DNA of 64,000 nucleotides from Desertimonas sp963732335 (GCA_963732335.1 CAVSZO010000063.1:248001-312000), one strand, 5' to 3'. Counted from the stretch's first letter, positions 44,467 through 53,310 are shown. A program made the numbers and translations. The notes: a model not told the origin generated them from the letters alone.

Positions 44467-45543
44467 TCAGGCTGCAAGGCTGTCGAGCAGGCGTCCGGTG
44501 TCGACCTGCAGCCCGACTTCGACGAGGTAGCGGGTGAGCTCGATGCGTGCGGCGAACACGCTGCGGAGGCCGTCGGTGATCGGTTCACCGAGGCGTTCTA
44601 GCGGCAGCGCGGTGAACGCGCTGCGCACGGACAGTCCGGTGTCCATGCCGGTCCGGACGACATCCTCGCCGAGCCGGCAATCCTCGTCGGCGAGCCCTGC
44701 GACGTAGGCCTGCACGAGCAGCTCGTGGAGGGCGGGAAGGTCGTCGATGGCCAGCACGCCGTCGTGGGCGTGGCCGAGGAGCAGTTGGCCGAGGTCGTCG
44801 CCGGCAGCGGCCAGGCTGGCCATCGCCCAGTCGATGACGACGAATGTGTCGGGCTGCTCCTTGGGTACGAGCAGGTTGTGCGGGCTGGCGTCACCGTGAG
44901 CGTGGAGCTGGGGCAGGCGCGCCGCGACTTCGACGAGGTCGGGTAGGCGTCGTGCGAGCTCCGCGAGATCGGCCCGTAGCTTCGTTTCGCCGGCCAGCAG
45001 CTGGTGTCGCCACGTCGCGTCGGCGCGCAGCGCCGGAAGCGCGACCGGAAGCAGCCGACTGACGTACATGATGTTCACCAGCTCCGCCGGTCGCTCGGTC
45101 GACCGACGAGGCAGGCCGTCTGTCGCCGTCATCCGCACGTGTAACTGGCCCAGCAGCCGCGCCGCACGTGCGTACCGTTCCTGGTCCCACGGCGCGGGAT
45201 CGACGTCGACGTCTTCGAGAACGACCATCATCCGGTCGTCGCCGAGGTCGACGACGCCGTGCAGTCCGGGTAGGCGCATCCCGGCGGGCAGAACGGCCCC
45301 GAGATCCGACGTGTACAGGTCGACCTCATGGCGCCACACCGTGGCGTCGCCCAGTATTTCGCGCGCCTCCTGGGGCAGCGTGGCCCAGCGTGGCCAGTGA
45401 CGGAACGACCGCACAACCTTGACAAACGCCGACCACCCGTCGCCGCCAAGGCGCGCCAATCCCTCCGTAGCCGGAGACTCATGCGGATGGTCGACGCGCT
45501 CGAACACGTCAACCATCGTCGGGCACCGCCGGCCCCGGCGCAT
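44467..45543 (-). CDS. aminoglycoside phosphotransferase/choline kinase-like protein
   Basis: A 358-residue protein kinase-like fold member. WSAFVKVVRSFRHWPRW contains the ATP-binding Lys, MMVVLEDVDVDPAPWDQERY the hinge, PQLHAHGDASPHNLLVPKEQ the catalytic HGDxxxxN, and TFVVIDWAMASLAAAGDDLG the metal-binding D. The N-terminal glycine-rich part is short compared with relatives, and homology-like sequence lies upstream in another frame, so the start may be truncated or shifted. The phosphorylated substrate is unknown; resistance cannot be claimed. Confidence 0.85.
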   Translation of the reverse strand: MRRGRRCPTMVDVFERVDHPHESPATEGLARLGGDGWSAFVKVVRSFRHWPRWATLPQEAREILGDATVWRHEVDLYTSDLGAVLPAGMRLPGLHGVVDLGDDRMMVVLEDVDVDPAPWDQERYARAARLLGQLHVRMTATDGLPRRSTERPAELVNIMYVSRLLPVALPALRADATWRHQLLAGETKLRADLAELARRLPDLVEVAARLPQLHAHGDASPHNLLVPKEQPDTFVVIDWAMASLAAAGDDLGQLLLGHAHDGVLAIDDLPALHELLVQAYVAGLADEDCRLGEDVVRTGMDTGLSVRSAFTALPLERLGEPITDGLRSVFAARIELTRYLVEVGLQVDTGRLLDSLAA

Positions 45544-46124
45544 GGAGCCCAGGTGACGATTCCGTGGAGATCCGCTTCGAGGACGGCCTGATCAGCCGCA
45601 CGACCCGCAAGACACGCCACACCGATCGGCGTTGAAATGTCGTGCGGTTGGGGTGGGCGGGCGGTCGTAGGTTCCGGGCTCACCGGTCGGGGCGTCCGGC
45701 TTCGTTGTGGTCGGGGTCTCCGGCCACGACCACAGGGAGGTCCCTGACCATGTCCACCACCACTACCGCGGTTGAGCGGTATCAGCCGGTGATGAGCGAA
45801 GCCCGAGCAGACGACGTTGCTCACGCGTGCCTTGACTCAAGCACCTACCTACTCAATCAGACGGTTCTCGTGCGGCGACGAAGGCTGGCGGCTCGGGGCA
45901 TCAAGCCACGGGCGACCGGCTCAACGGCGATACCGATCTGCCGCTCGGGGCGGCATCTTGCCGCTCCTGGTCGGGCGGTATGTGCCACTTTTGAGGTGAG
46001 ATCGCGGACGATTGAAGAGACGGATCCGTTCGACCATCTCGCCGAGTTCCACAGCCGCATCGGATCCAGGCTGTGCTACCGTCGTTTTGGGTTCCATCGG
46101 CGGGACCAATTGATTGGGGGAATC
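45544..46124. other. intergenic with a decayed gene start
   Basis: At 45750 an ATG follows a strong AGGGAGGTCCCT site, itself a small palindrome that could hide the ribosome binding site, and the frame starts MSTTTTAVERYQPVMSEARA. The N-terminus resembles starts of actinobacterial tyrosine recombinases, but similarity ends within 25 codons. Upstream lies an inverted repeat GTGGTCG-N13-CGACCAC. I take it as the 5' end of a lost gene. Confidence 0.3.
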
Positions 46125-46645
46125 ATGTTGCTAATTCGTTCTCGCATCCTTGTCAGCGGCTGCGTTGCCGTCGCTGGTGCTGGCTGGGTCGGCGGTCGGG
46201 GTGACCGCCCAGGACGAGGCGGGCCCGGACGGCCTCGGTGACCGAGGACGTGGAGCCGGGCGTCGAACGCATCATCCGCGACGACGCGGGTCACGACCTC
46301 GACGAGGGACACCCGACGTACCGCTATGACATGGACGACGTCAGTGTCACGTCTGATGGCACCGTCTGGCTCTCGACCACCCACCACGACTCCGACAACG
46401 ACGCCCACCCTCCGGGCGGGCTCCTCTGGGCGCTCGGGCAGCCCGGGACAACCCATCTGCCCGATCGCTTCTGCTGGACCGAGGGCAGCGGCGTGACGTG
46501 CTTCGACTTTGCTGAGGAGGAAGAGACCAGCTACCTCGCGGGCACGCCGATCAACGAGGTCGCGATCGCACCGGACGGCGCCGTCTGGGCCGTGGGAGGT
46601 CACGACGGCGAAAACGGTGGCTTGTACCGCATCACTCGCGACTGA
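46125..46645 (+). pseudogene. secreted beta-propeller-like protein, truncated and frameshifted
   Basis: The ATG at 46125 (GGGGGAATC before it) opens a signal peptide LLIRSRILVSGCVAVAGAGW. Two frame changes then lead through SAVGVTAQDEAGPDGL to the frame starting at 46238, which reads DDVSVTSDGTVWLSTTHHDS and INEVAIAPDGAVWAVGGHDG, two blades of the kind found in streptogramin-lyase or two-component propellers. The frame stops at 46645 after two or three blades, while real propellers have five to seven. If expressed from 46238 it would lack a signal. Confidence 0.55.
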
Positions 46646-46968
46646 CGGCGTACGCCGCCCACCACGGCGACCACGAGCCGAACCCATCGCAATCACTGAG
46701 CGCGAGTAACCAGCGCAGGCCTCGGCGCTCCGAACTGCCGTTCTACGCACGCTCGCCGAGACGCTTCGCGGACCGAACGTCGCCTCGGCGCCGTCTGAGT
46801 GCCGTCGAGCTGGCGATCTCGGATGCTTACGGTTACGTAAGTGCGTAGTGTTCGAGGTCGGGCCGGGCTCCGACTCCCGCTGACGCGGGCACGGCGACCG
46901 ATGATTTCCGGAGGCGGGCCGGGTCTGTCCTCCGGACGAACCGGTCCGTGCACCCGAGCAGCCCCTGG
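46646..46968. other. intergenic, weak repeat similarity
   Basis: Around 46770-46830 GGACCGAACGTCGCCTCGGC and GGATGC resemble a degenerate copy of the dispersed repeat in the + direction. No gene is recognised. Confidence 0.3.
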
Positions 46969-47310
46969 ATGACCAAGTACTTGATCTCGTTCCCCAGCCA
47001 CGCGATGGAGGTCGCCGACGACGAGTGGGAGCTCGTCGGCCGGGAGTCACACGCCGTCGTCCAGCAGGCCAAGGACCTCGGCGTCTGGGTGTTCGGCGGT
47101 GGGATCGAGGAGAGCGTGGCCCCGGTCCGCGTCGCGGGCGACGGCACCGTCATCGAGGGTGCCTACGCGGAGAACGAGCGGCTCTCCGGCGGGTTCGCTG
47201 TCCTCGAGCTCCCGTCACGCGACGCTGCACTGGGGTGGGCGGCACGCTTCGCCGTGTGCTGCCGGTGCCCGCAGGAGGTGTGGCAGTTCATGTACGACCC
47301 GGAGTCTTGA
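46969..47310 (+). CDS. YCII-related (DGPF) domain protein
   Basis: A 113-residue YCII/PhnB-like ferredoxin-fold protein: TKYLISFPSHAMEVADDEWE, AKDLGVWVFGGGIEESVAPV, NERLSGGFAVLELPSRDAAL and a C-terminal WAARFAVCCRCPQEVWQFMY, which fits the family apart from two extra cysteines in CCRCP. The family includes small enzymes of unknown substrate. In actinobacteria YCII genes commonly accompany ECF sigma factors; no such gene is next to it here. The ATG at 46969 matches the domain start. Confidence 0.9.
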   Translation: MTKYLISFPSHAMEVADDEWELVGRESHAVVQQAKDLGVWVFGGGIEESVAPVRVAGDGTVIEGAYAENERLSGGFAVLELPSRDAALGWAARFAVCCRCPQEVWQFMYDPES

Positions 47311-47604
47311 GCCGGCAGTCTCGGGGCACAGGAGCGCGCCGACGCGGGAATGTCGGCGCACGACGCGGGCGTCGTTGCGGTGTCGGACCGCTGCTCCGAC
47401 CACCGCGCCTGGGTCCCTTGGCGATTCGGTGGGCGATGTCCGAATCGCGCGTCCTCGAACTGCGGCCGTCAGGCATCTGAACCATCCGACAAGTGCCGAT
47501 CCTGGCAGCGGGGCCATCTCCACAACAGACCGTTCACCGACATCGTGTCCGCCGGTGGGCAGCGCCTCCTGGCCGTCTGTGGGCAGATCCTGATGGCCGC
47601 CCAC
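47311..47604. other. intergenic, nothing recognised
   Basis: Almost 300 bases after the YCII gene with no gene or structured element that I can support. Confidence 0.35.
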
Positions 47605-48262
47605 ACCTTGGCTCGGTGGAGGTGTTCGACGGCCGCGTCTGTCGTTCGTTTGCCTCGAGCGGAACGGACAGTGCTCGCTGCATTGGCGGCGCGGGTTGGT
47701 GAGCGGGTGCCCGTGGACGTGTTGGAGGAGGCACTGTGGCCGCAGCGGGCGGCCGCCGTCGGCGCGCAAGTCGATGCAGGGGCATATCGCCCGGCTTCGG
47801 CGGGCGCTTGATCGAGCGGCGATCGTCGAACGCGGTGGCGGGTATCGGCTCGATCGCGACCAAGTCGACGTTGATGCCGAACGGGTTGCCGGGCTCGTCG
47901 CCGAGGGGCGTGAGGCGATCCGGCGCGGCGACCCCGACGTAGCGGTGGGTTTGTCGGCTGAGGCCCGCGTGGCGTTCCGCGGCGACCCCGACAAGGATGT
48001 GTCCGAGACCGCGGTGCCGGCCGGCGAGGTGCAGCGGCTACAGGAACTTCGGGGCGACTGTGGTCGAGGAAGGGGTCGAGGCGGAACTGGCCCGCGGCTG
48101 CGGGGAGCAGTGCATTGGCGACCTGGAAGCCTTCCTGGAAAGCAACACCTACCGGGAGCGCGCCTGGGGTCTGCTGCAGGGCAGTCCCACTTGCCCGCAG
48201 TCGCGTCGAGGAACACAGCGCCGGCCTTCAACTCGAACCCGGCTACCTCATCGCTTCGCCGG
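47605..48262 (+). pseudogene. SARP/BTAD-type regulator remnant with several frameshifts
   Basis: Pieces in several frames line up with the DNA-binding and BTAD domains of AfsR/SARP regulators. GSVEVFDG comes first, then RTVLAALAARVGERVPVDVL with LEEALWP. A second frame gives ARLRRALDRAAIVERGGGYR and ETAVPAGEVQRLQELRG. A third gives ELARGCGEQCIGDLEAFLES then NTYRERAWGLLQG. Finally AGLQLEPGY ends the BTAD part with about 20 residues missing. At least four frame changes and the lack of the rest of the protein mark a dead gene. Confidence 0.65.
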
Positions 48263-48318
48263 CGCGGAGACGTCCCTGGTCCGTCCGGGCGGGGTCCGGG
48301 GGCCGGCGGGCGCCGAAT

Positions 48319-48438
48319 CGGCGGTCGGTACCCGTCCTGGGCCTCGCACGCGCGCGTCCACGGGCGGCGTGCATCACGACACCGACTATCGCGACCGAAC
48401 GACGATGCCACGACCCACACGCCGCGCTCTATCGGCAT
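48319..48438 (+). repeat. dispersed intergenic repeat, complete copy near 48.4 kb
   Basis: CGGCGGTCGGTACCCGTCCT at the left, GCGACCGAACGACGATGCCA in the middle, and CACACGCCGCGCTCTATCGG then CAT at the right. GCACGC and GCGTGC arms lie near the left. + orientation, between the SARP remnant and a minus-strand VOC gene. Confidence 0.6.
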
Positions 48439-48510
48439 CGACGTCACTCCTCGTTGTTTGTCGTTGGACCCTGGCCGCCCAGACGCGCAGGATGTGCCGG
48501 GCGGAGGCGA

Positions 48511-48861
48511 TCAGTCGCTGCGGGCTTCGACGAACTCGTAGAGCTTGCCGTCCGGGGCTCGAAAGTGCACATAGCGGAAGCGCTCGTTAGCCGCGATGCT
48601 GTCGTCGACCTCAACATCGGCGGCCCGCAACTCAGCACAGGCGGCGTCGAGGTCCTCGACCAGGAAGCCGACCGTGCGCTCGCCGGTTGGACCGTCCGTC
48701 GGGGCGATCGCAAACATCGAGCCGTCGGGAAGGTCAAACACGTCGGCGTCGATCCCTGCCAGATCGGTAGGCGCAAGGCCGAGCACGTCCTGGACGAACC
48801 GGGTCATCGTTTCCCGGGCAACTGTGCGCGTGCCCACGAATGTCAGGCCGTTGATTCTCAC
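48511..48861 (-). CDS. VOC family protein
   Basis: A 116-residue glyoxalase-fold protein: INGLTFVGTRTVARETMTRF, DVLGLAPTDLAGIDADVFDL, ERTVGFLVEDLDAACAELRA, and the closing RYVHFRAPDGKLYEFVEARS with the Glu metal ligand. The GTG at 48861 has a strong AAGGGAGGTG site. Upstream of it is GACTGAGGACGCCCAGATC, closely similar to a sequence within the 265-bp repeats at 13.8 and 14.66 kb. The substrate is unknown. Confidence 0.92.
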   Translation of the reverse strand: MRINGLTFVGTRTVARETMTRFVQDVLGLAPTDLAGIDADVFDLPDGSMFAIAPTDGPTGERTVGFLVEDLDAACAELRAADVEVDDSIAANERFRYVHFRAPDGKLYEFVEARSD

Positions 48862-48949
48862 CTCGCACCTCCCTTGATCTGGGCGTCCTCAGTCTCATTG
48901 GTCGATCACCGGCCACCAACGTCATCACCGCAACCAAAGAGTTCGAGAC

Positions 48950-49006
48950 CTGCGCCGAACAACGCCGGGCATGGCGCCGCGAGCCGCCCGAGCAGGCATG
49001 TCTGCG
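48950..49006 (+). repeat. dispersed intergenic repeat, right-half copy near 48.98 kb
   Basis: GCGCCGAACAACGCCGGGCA, then GCGCCGCGAGCCGCCCGAGC and AGGCATGTC. + orientation, between the divergent VOC and CHRD genes. The right half agrees with the copies at 4.6 and 25.6 kb. Confidence 0.5.
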
Positions 49007-49113
49007 GCTTTCTCGAAATCCGGACGCGACTCGCTCAAGTGTCGAGCCCTTGCGCGAACCGCTGCAGGGTGTCGGGCGTAGAGGAAAGCGGGGGAAACCA
49101 AGGGAGGTACATC

Positions 49114-49584
49114 ATGAGGCGGTCAGCTATATGGTTGATGTCTGGTGCACTGGTCGCCGCGGGTGCGACGACGGCGGTGGCCAAGTCGGGGAACTTCCGC
49201 ACGCACTTGTCGGGTGGCGAGGAGGTCCCGGCGGTCGTCACTGGTGCCCAGGGCCAGGCCACGTTCAAGCTCTCAGCAGACGGTCAGTCGCTCACCTACA
49301 AACTCAATGTCGCCAACATCGACGACGTCACGCAAGCCCACATCCACCTCGAGGAGCCGGGCGTCAACGGCCCGATCGTGGTGTTTCTGTTTGGTCTGGT
49401 GCCTGATCCCGGCGTCGACGTCAACGGCAGGCTCGCTAGTGGTTCGATCGACGCCGATGATCTCGTTGGGCCTCTCGAAGGGCATCCGCTGGGAGATCTG
49501 ATCGATGCGATCGAAGACGGCGGGGCCTACGTCAACGTGCACACGGTTGCCCATCGAGGCGGGGAGATCCGCGGCCAGCTCTGA
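49114..49584 (+). CDS. CHRD-domain secreted protein
   Basis: A 156-residue exported protein. Signal peptide RRSAIWLMSGALVAAGATTA, cleavage after VAK-type residues, then a CHRD domain: HLSGGEEVPAVVTGAQGQAT, SLTYKLNVANIDDVTQAHIH and AYVNVHTVAHRGGEIRGQL. The domain, named from chordin, is found in bacterial envelope and copper- or matrix-associated proteins, with His residues in AHIH and VHTVAH that could bind metal. The ATG has AGGGAGGTAC in front. It stands alone. Confidence 0.92.
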   Translation: MRRSAIWLMSGALVAAGATTAVAKSGNFRTHLSGGEEVPAVVTGAQGQATFKLSADGQSLTYKLNVANIDDVTQAHIHLEEPGVNGPIVVFLFGLVPDPGVDVNGRLASGSIDADDLVGPLEGHPLGDLIDAIEDGGAYVNVHTVAHRGGEIRGQL

Positions 49585-49848
49585 GCGAGTTGCCGAAACT
49601 GGGCTGCCGCTACGGCGAGCGAAGGCCAGCCCACGTTCGGCCGGCGTTTCGCCACGACACCGCCAAACACCGGTCAGCGCCGACACCGACTGAAATCGGT
49701 CGCTCGCGCGCTGAATTACGCGACCGAGCCTCGAGGACGACGCCCGCGTAGGGCCTGAGGGCTGCCGATGCGCTCGTATCGACCGCGTCCGCCGCCGATA
49801 TCTGCGAGTATCCAGGAACGACGGCCGGCCGCTGCCGTCACAGTTCAC

Positions 49849-50917
49849 ATGATCAGTTTTCGTATTCGCCTGGCGTTCACCGTGTTGACCGTTGTCGCCG
49901 TCGCCTTGCCGACGGCCCTGGTCCATGCCGATCGCTATGAGACGACGCCACCAATCGGTATCGACGAGCGCATCGAGTTCGCTCCCGGAACCGACAGTGC
50001 CACCATCGAGGACGGCGTCGTGTTGGGCACGACGAACCGCTACCACCTTCGCGCCGCGGCCGGCCAGACGATGGCAATTGCCCTCGAGTCCGTGGAGGCC
50101 AACGCCGTGTTCTCCGTGTTCGCCCCGGATCAGACGCTGATCTCGAACCCCGGTGTCACCACCTTTGCAGGCACGCTTCCAACCTCCGGTGACTACCTCG
50201 TCGAGGTCGCTACCGTGCGCGGCAACGCCACGTATCGGATGGACGTGCAAATCGTCGGCCCGTTCCCGGTCACCCCGAGTCCAGTTGGTGTCGAGCGTCG
50301 GGTCGAGTTCGAACCGGGAACCGACCACGGCTTCGTCGGAGGGGCCATCGTCCTCGGCACCGCCGACCGCTTCGTCCTGAGGGCATCTGCTGGCCAGTCG
50401 ATGTCGATCTCGGTCGTCTCACTCGAGGACAACGCTGTTGTGCGGGTGTACGGCCCCGAAGGGGGCGAGCTTCCCGGTGGTGGCGGCGACTGGTTCTCGG
50501 GCACGCTGCCGGCCGACGGCGACTACATCGTCGAGGTCACTTCCGTGCACGGCAACGCCACCTACGCGAGCGATCATCCAGATCACCGGGCCCACTGGCC
50601 AGACCGACTACGGCGGATCGGTGGAGCGCATCGAATTCGCCCCCGGCACCAACGGCGCCTCAGTCGATGGAGCAGTCTCCGCTGGCGAGGTCGACCGGTA
50701 CATACTCGGTGCGTCAGCGGGACAAACAATGGGCGTCCATCTCGACTCCGACGCGGACAATGCAAGCTTTGTGGTGACGGCGCCCGACGGCGCATCGCTC
50801 GCCGTCGGTCCGCAAGACGCCATCGTGTACTTGCCGGTGGACGGCGACTATGTCATCGCCGTCGCCGTTACTGTTGGGGAGCAGGCGACCTACGCGATGA
50901 CGGTTTGGATCGATTGA
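49849..50917 (+). CDS. secreted protein with three PPC-like repeats (one frameshift)
   Basis: The signal peptide is RIRLAFTVLTVVAVALPTAL. Three repeats of about 100 residues follow: each opens with a V/D-x-R-I/V-EF-x-PGT block (IDERIEFAPGTDSATIEDGV; VERRVEFEPGTDHGFVGGAI; VERIEFAPGTNGASVDGAVS), has a RAAAGQTM or RASAGQSM strand, and ends in a DGDYIVEV strand. These are beta-sandwich repeats like bacterial pre-peptidase C-terminal domains. Near 50570 one base shifts the frame, so the third repeat (to 50917) is read in the next frame; unshifted reading ends in Arg-rich nonsense at 50931. It is probably a wall or extracellular protein; the enzyme it would assist is absent. Confidence 0.75.
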
Positions 50918-51277
50918 CGCCGTCTCGCTGAACAGTTGCAGGTACGGCAAGTTGGGGCGCCTGACATCCCTACTCGGTGCCGTCGGCCAAGACGCGCCCT
51001 TGTTCGACCCCGCCACCGGCGAAGTCGGCGTGCTGCTTGCGACGGCCGATCACGCGGTGCGCGAGCCAGGACCGAACGGCTCGACAGGCGATCTGTACTC
51101 ATATGGCGTCGAGCAGGCGATCGCCGGCGGTTCCGCGCGACGGCCGGGCCGCGATCATCAAGATGCCGCGGTGGCACGCCGTGCGTCTTGTCAGCGGGGT
51201 TGCTCATCGGCTGTCGGTGAAGCTCGGCCACCCGAGGAGTCGGCGCAAGCCCGCTGTGTCAGGCTTCCGCGTTCGAT
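50918..51277. other. intergenic, unidentified frame
   Basis: A + strand stretch reads VGQDAPLFDPATGEVGVLLA then DHAVREPGPNGSTGDLYSYG, composition unlike random frames but without a recognised family or start. It may be the remains of another gene. Confidence 0.25.
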
Positions 51278-51420
51278 GTGGGATTGACGGACAAGGGCGC
51301 GATCGTGACCGGCGGCAGCCGCGGCATGGGCAAGGCGAATCGATCCGTGCTGACGACCGTCTGTCGCGACGCCGCGAAGGTGCTCTCACCTGCGAGCGCG
51401 ACGATCAGCTGCCGTCGCGC
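51278..51420 (+). pseudogene. N-terminal remnant of a short-chain dehydrogenase/reductase
   Basis: The frame begins MGLTDKGAIVTGGSRGMGKA, the SDR cofactor motif TGGSRGMG, then VCRDAAKV, after which all similarity stops. About 45 codons of a 250-codon gene remain. Downstream, ACCGAACGACGAAACC at 51420 begins a partial repeat copy. Confidence 0.6.
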
Positions 51421-51480
51421 ACCGAACGACGAAACCGAACGACGACCTCGACCCCGGCAAGCGGTCACGCCAGGATCACA
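51418..51480 (+). repeat. dispersed intergenic repeat, degenerate copy near 51.45 kb
   Basis: GCACCGAACGACGAAACCGA then ACGACGACCTCG; the right end is not clear. + orientation, after the SDR remnant and before the end of the YcnI gene. Confidence 0.4.
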
Positions 51481-51585
51481 GGGTTGTCGAGCGTGGATCC
51501 AGGGTGTAGTTCGCTGTGGTCTGCTGGCTGAGCAGGTTTGTAGCGGACACGGGGCGTGCCGTGGCGGCGCCACTGCACGGCTTGG

Positions 51586-52623
51586 TCATAGGTTGCTGAC
51601 GGCGAGCTCAGCGAGTGCGACGCTGGCGTCGCGCATCATGGCCTCGTCGAGGCCCTGCATGGTCACGTCGATGGTTAGGTCGCCGACGGCGACCAGCACG
51701 CCGCCGACGCCTTCGGGTAGATCATCGTCGCTGAAGAAGAACAAGGCCCGATCACCGACGTCGTCGATCTGCTCACCCTGATCGCCAAGCGATTGCTGAG
51801 ACACCTCGGCCTTGTTGTCAAACCGGCCACCGGACTCGACGCCGATGGTGACTCCGACGTCGCCGTTGTCGGCTTGGAAAGTGCACACACGCCGACGCTC
51901 ATCTCCGCCCGGAACGCCCTCGCCGAGGCTCAATCCGGTCGCCGTGGCGACGTCGGCGTCGGGAACCAGTGAGCAGGCGTCGGCAACGCCAAGCGTCGAC
52001 CCCGGCTCGGCGCTGCTCGCAACGGTGTTGTCTGCGGTCGTCGAAGCCGTTGATTCGGCGAGCGCTTCGTCGGCCCCGTCGTCGTGACCGGCAACGACGA
52101 GCACACTCGGCGCCGGGGCGGCGAGCCCGTCGCCGTCGGCGCCTTCGGCGGGGACCTCAATCCACCCCGTCTCGCCCACCGTACACGTCTGGATCGTCGG
52201 GAAGTACAGCCTCTCCCCCACCGCATCGTCGGGGACCTCGATGCCGAGCTCGAACGTGTCGCGGTAGCCGTCAGCCAACGGCGTGATCGCCGTGTAGACG
52301 ACCTCGCTGACCCGCTCGGTGAGCTGTTCGCCATGCGACCCAACGATCGGCGTGTCAAGCGGTTCCATCACCTTGTCGACGGTCCAGCTGGCGTTGATCG
52401 TCGGGGTCACGGTTGGGATTGACTCGTCGATCTGGATACGCACTTGTGTGGTCGGCGAGCCGTCGCAGCCATGCGGGACGGAGAATGTGACGACAGCGAA
52501 TCCGCCGGCCTCGACCGCTTCCTCCTCGATGCTGACGTGCGCCGACACGGATCCGGCCGCGGCGATCGCGAGCATCACGCCGGAACCAGCCGCCGACAGA
52601 CGTGCCCGACGGGACAGAATCAT
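51586..52623 (-). CDS. YcnI (DUF1775) protein with a C-terminal DUF3558-like domain
   Basis: A 345-residue exported protein. The signal peptide SGVMLAIAAAGSVSA ends just before the mature N-terminal His of SAHVSIEEEAVEAGGFAVVT, the copper-binding position in YcnI. The YcnI domain runs to about residue 165 (TFSVPHGCDGSPTTQVRIQI, YRDTFELGIEVPDDAVGERL). A Thr/Ser/Ala linker follows, then a domain like lipoprotein DUF3558: ACSLVPDADVATATGLSLGE, RRVCTFQADNGDVGVTIGVE, GDRALFFFSDDDLPEGVGGV. The usual YcnI C-terminal membrane anchor is missing. The ATG at 52623 with GGAGAGGAGC in front is preferred to an upstream TTG. Role: envelope copper handling or scavenging. No copD/ycnJ neighbour. Confidence 0.88.
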   Translation of the reverse strand: MILSRRARLSAAGSGVMLAIAAAGSVSAHVSIEEEAVEAGGFAVVTFSVPHGCDGSPTTQVRIQIDESIPTVTPTINASWTVDKVMEPLDTPIVGSHGEQLTERVSEVVYTAITPLADGYRDTFELGIEVPDDAVGERLYFPTIQTCTVGETGWIEVPAEGADGDGLAAPAPSVLVVAGHDDGADEALAESTASTTADNTVASSAEPGSTLGVADACSLVPDADVATATGLSLGEGVPGGDERRRVCTFQADNGDVGVTIGVESGGRFDNKAEVSQQSLGDQGEQIDDVGDRALFFFSDDDLPEGVGGVLVAVGDLTIDVTMQGLDEAMMRDASVALAELAVSNL

Positions 52624-52699
52624 CACGGAAAAGCTCCTCTCCAAGCCAACACGTTCGCCACAGTGTCGCCGCGCCCACCTATTCAGTTCCCGACAGCCG

Positions 52700-52865
52700 G
52701 CTGGGAGCGAACCCCGCCACCTACGACCGCGACGCCACCTTCGAGAGGGTCGTCACCACGCCGGGCGTCGATGATCGGCAGGAGCCGATCACCCAGTCGA
52801 ACGGCGTCCGAGATATCCTCGTGCTCGACCCCGCTGGCAACCTGGTTCGCATCACGCAGGGATAG
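52700..52865 (+). pseudogene. C-terminal remnant of a VOC-family protein
   Basis: The last about 55 residues (NGVRDILVLDPAGNLVRITQ) match the closing half of a bleomycin-resistance or glyoxalase-like protein, ending in a stop at 52865. Upstream reading is not related. It sits five bases before the start of the DUF1905 gene, which may once have been co-transcribed with it. Confidence 0.55.
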
Positions 52866-52869
52866 GACG

Positions 52870-53310
52870 TTGAACGCCAAGACTTTCCTCGCCACGGTCG
52901 TTCCAGCTGGCAACGCAACCGGTGCCGAGGTGCCCGCTGAGGTCGTCCACGCACTCGATGACGGCATCCGGCCCAAGGTCACCATCAGCATCAATGGCCA
53001 CATGTGGCGTAGCCGTGTCGCGTCGAAGGGCGGGCGGTATCTGATAGGCATCAGCGCGGCGAACCGCGCGGCAGCCGGCATCGCAGAGGGAGACGAGATC
53101 GAGGTGACGCTCGAGCTCGACACCGAACCACGCGTGGTGGATGAGCCGCCCGACCTGACCGACGCACTCGATGCGGACCCGGCCAACCGAGCCGCCTTCG
53201 ACCGCCTTCCCTTCGGGCTCCGACGCAAGCACGTCAACGATGTCGAACGGGCGAAGGCCGAAGACACAAGACGACGTCGTATCGAGCGCTTGGTCGAATC
53301 GCTCCAATGA
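52870..53310 (+). CDS. DUF1905/YdeI-type protein
   Basis: A 146-residue protein beginning with a TTG at 52870 (AGG shortly upstream). The N-terminal DUF1905 fold shows AKTFLATVVPAGNATGAEVP, TISINGHMWRSRVASKGGRY and NRAAAGIAEGDEIEVTLELD. The C-terminal YdeI/OmdA helical part has LTDALDADPANRAAFDRLPF, GLRRKHVNDVERAKAEDTRR and the closing RIERLVESL. Two-domain proteins of this kind are widespread, with no known biochemical activity. Confidence 0.9.
   Translation: MNAKTFLATVVPAGNATGAEVPAEVVHALDDGIRPKVTISINGHMWRSRVASKGGRYLIGISAANRAAAGIAEGDEIEVTLELDTEPRVVDEPPDLTDALDADPANRAAFDRLPFGLRRKHVNDVERAKAEDTRRRRIERLVESLQ

Noticed and set aside
48407..48850. Related minus-strand frames beginning MP-x-WAARGA or MPAGRGR through several repeat copies
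   Set aside because: They follow from the shared repeat sequence and lack ribosome binding sites; after the repeat each one diverges completely, so a protein family is unlikely.
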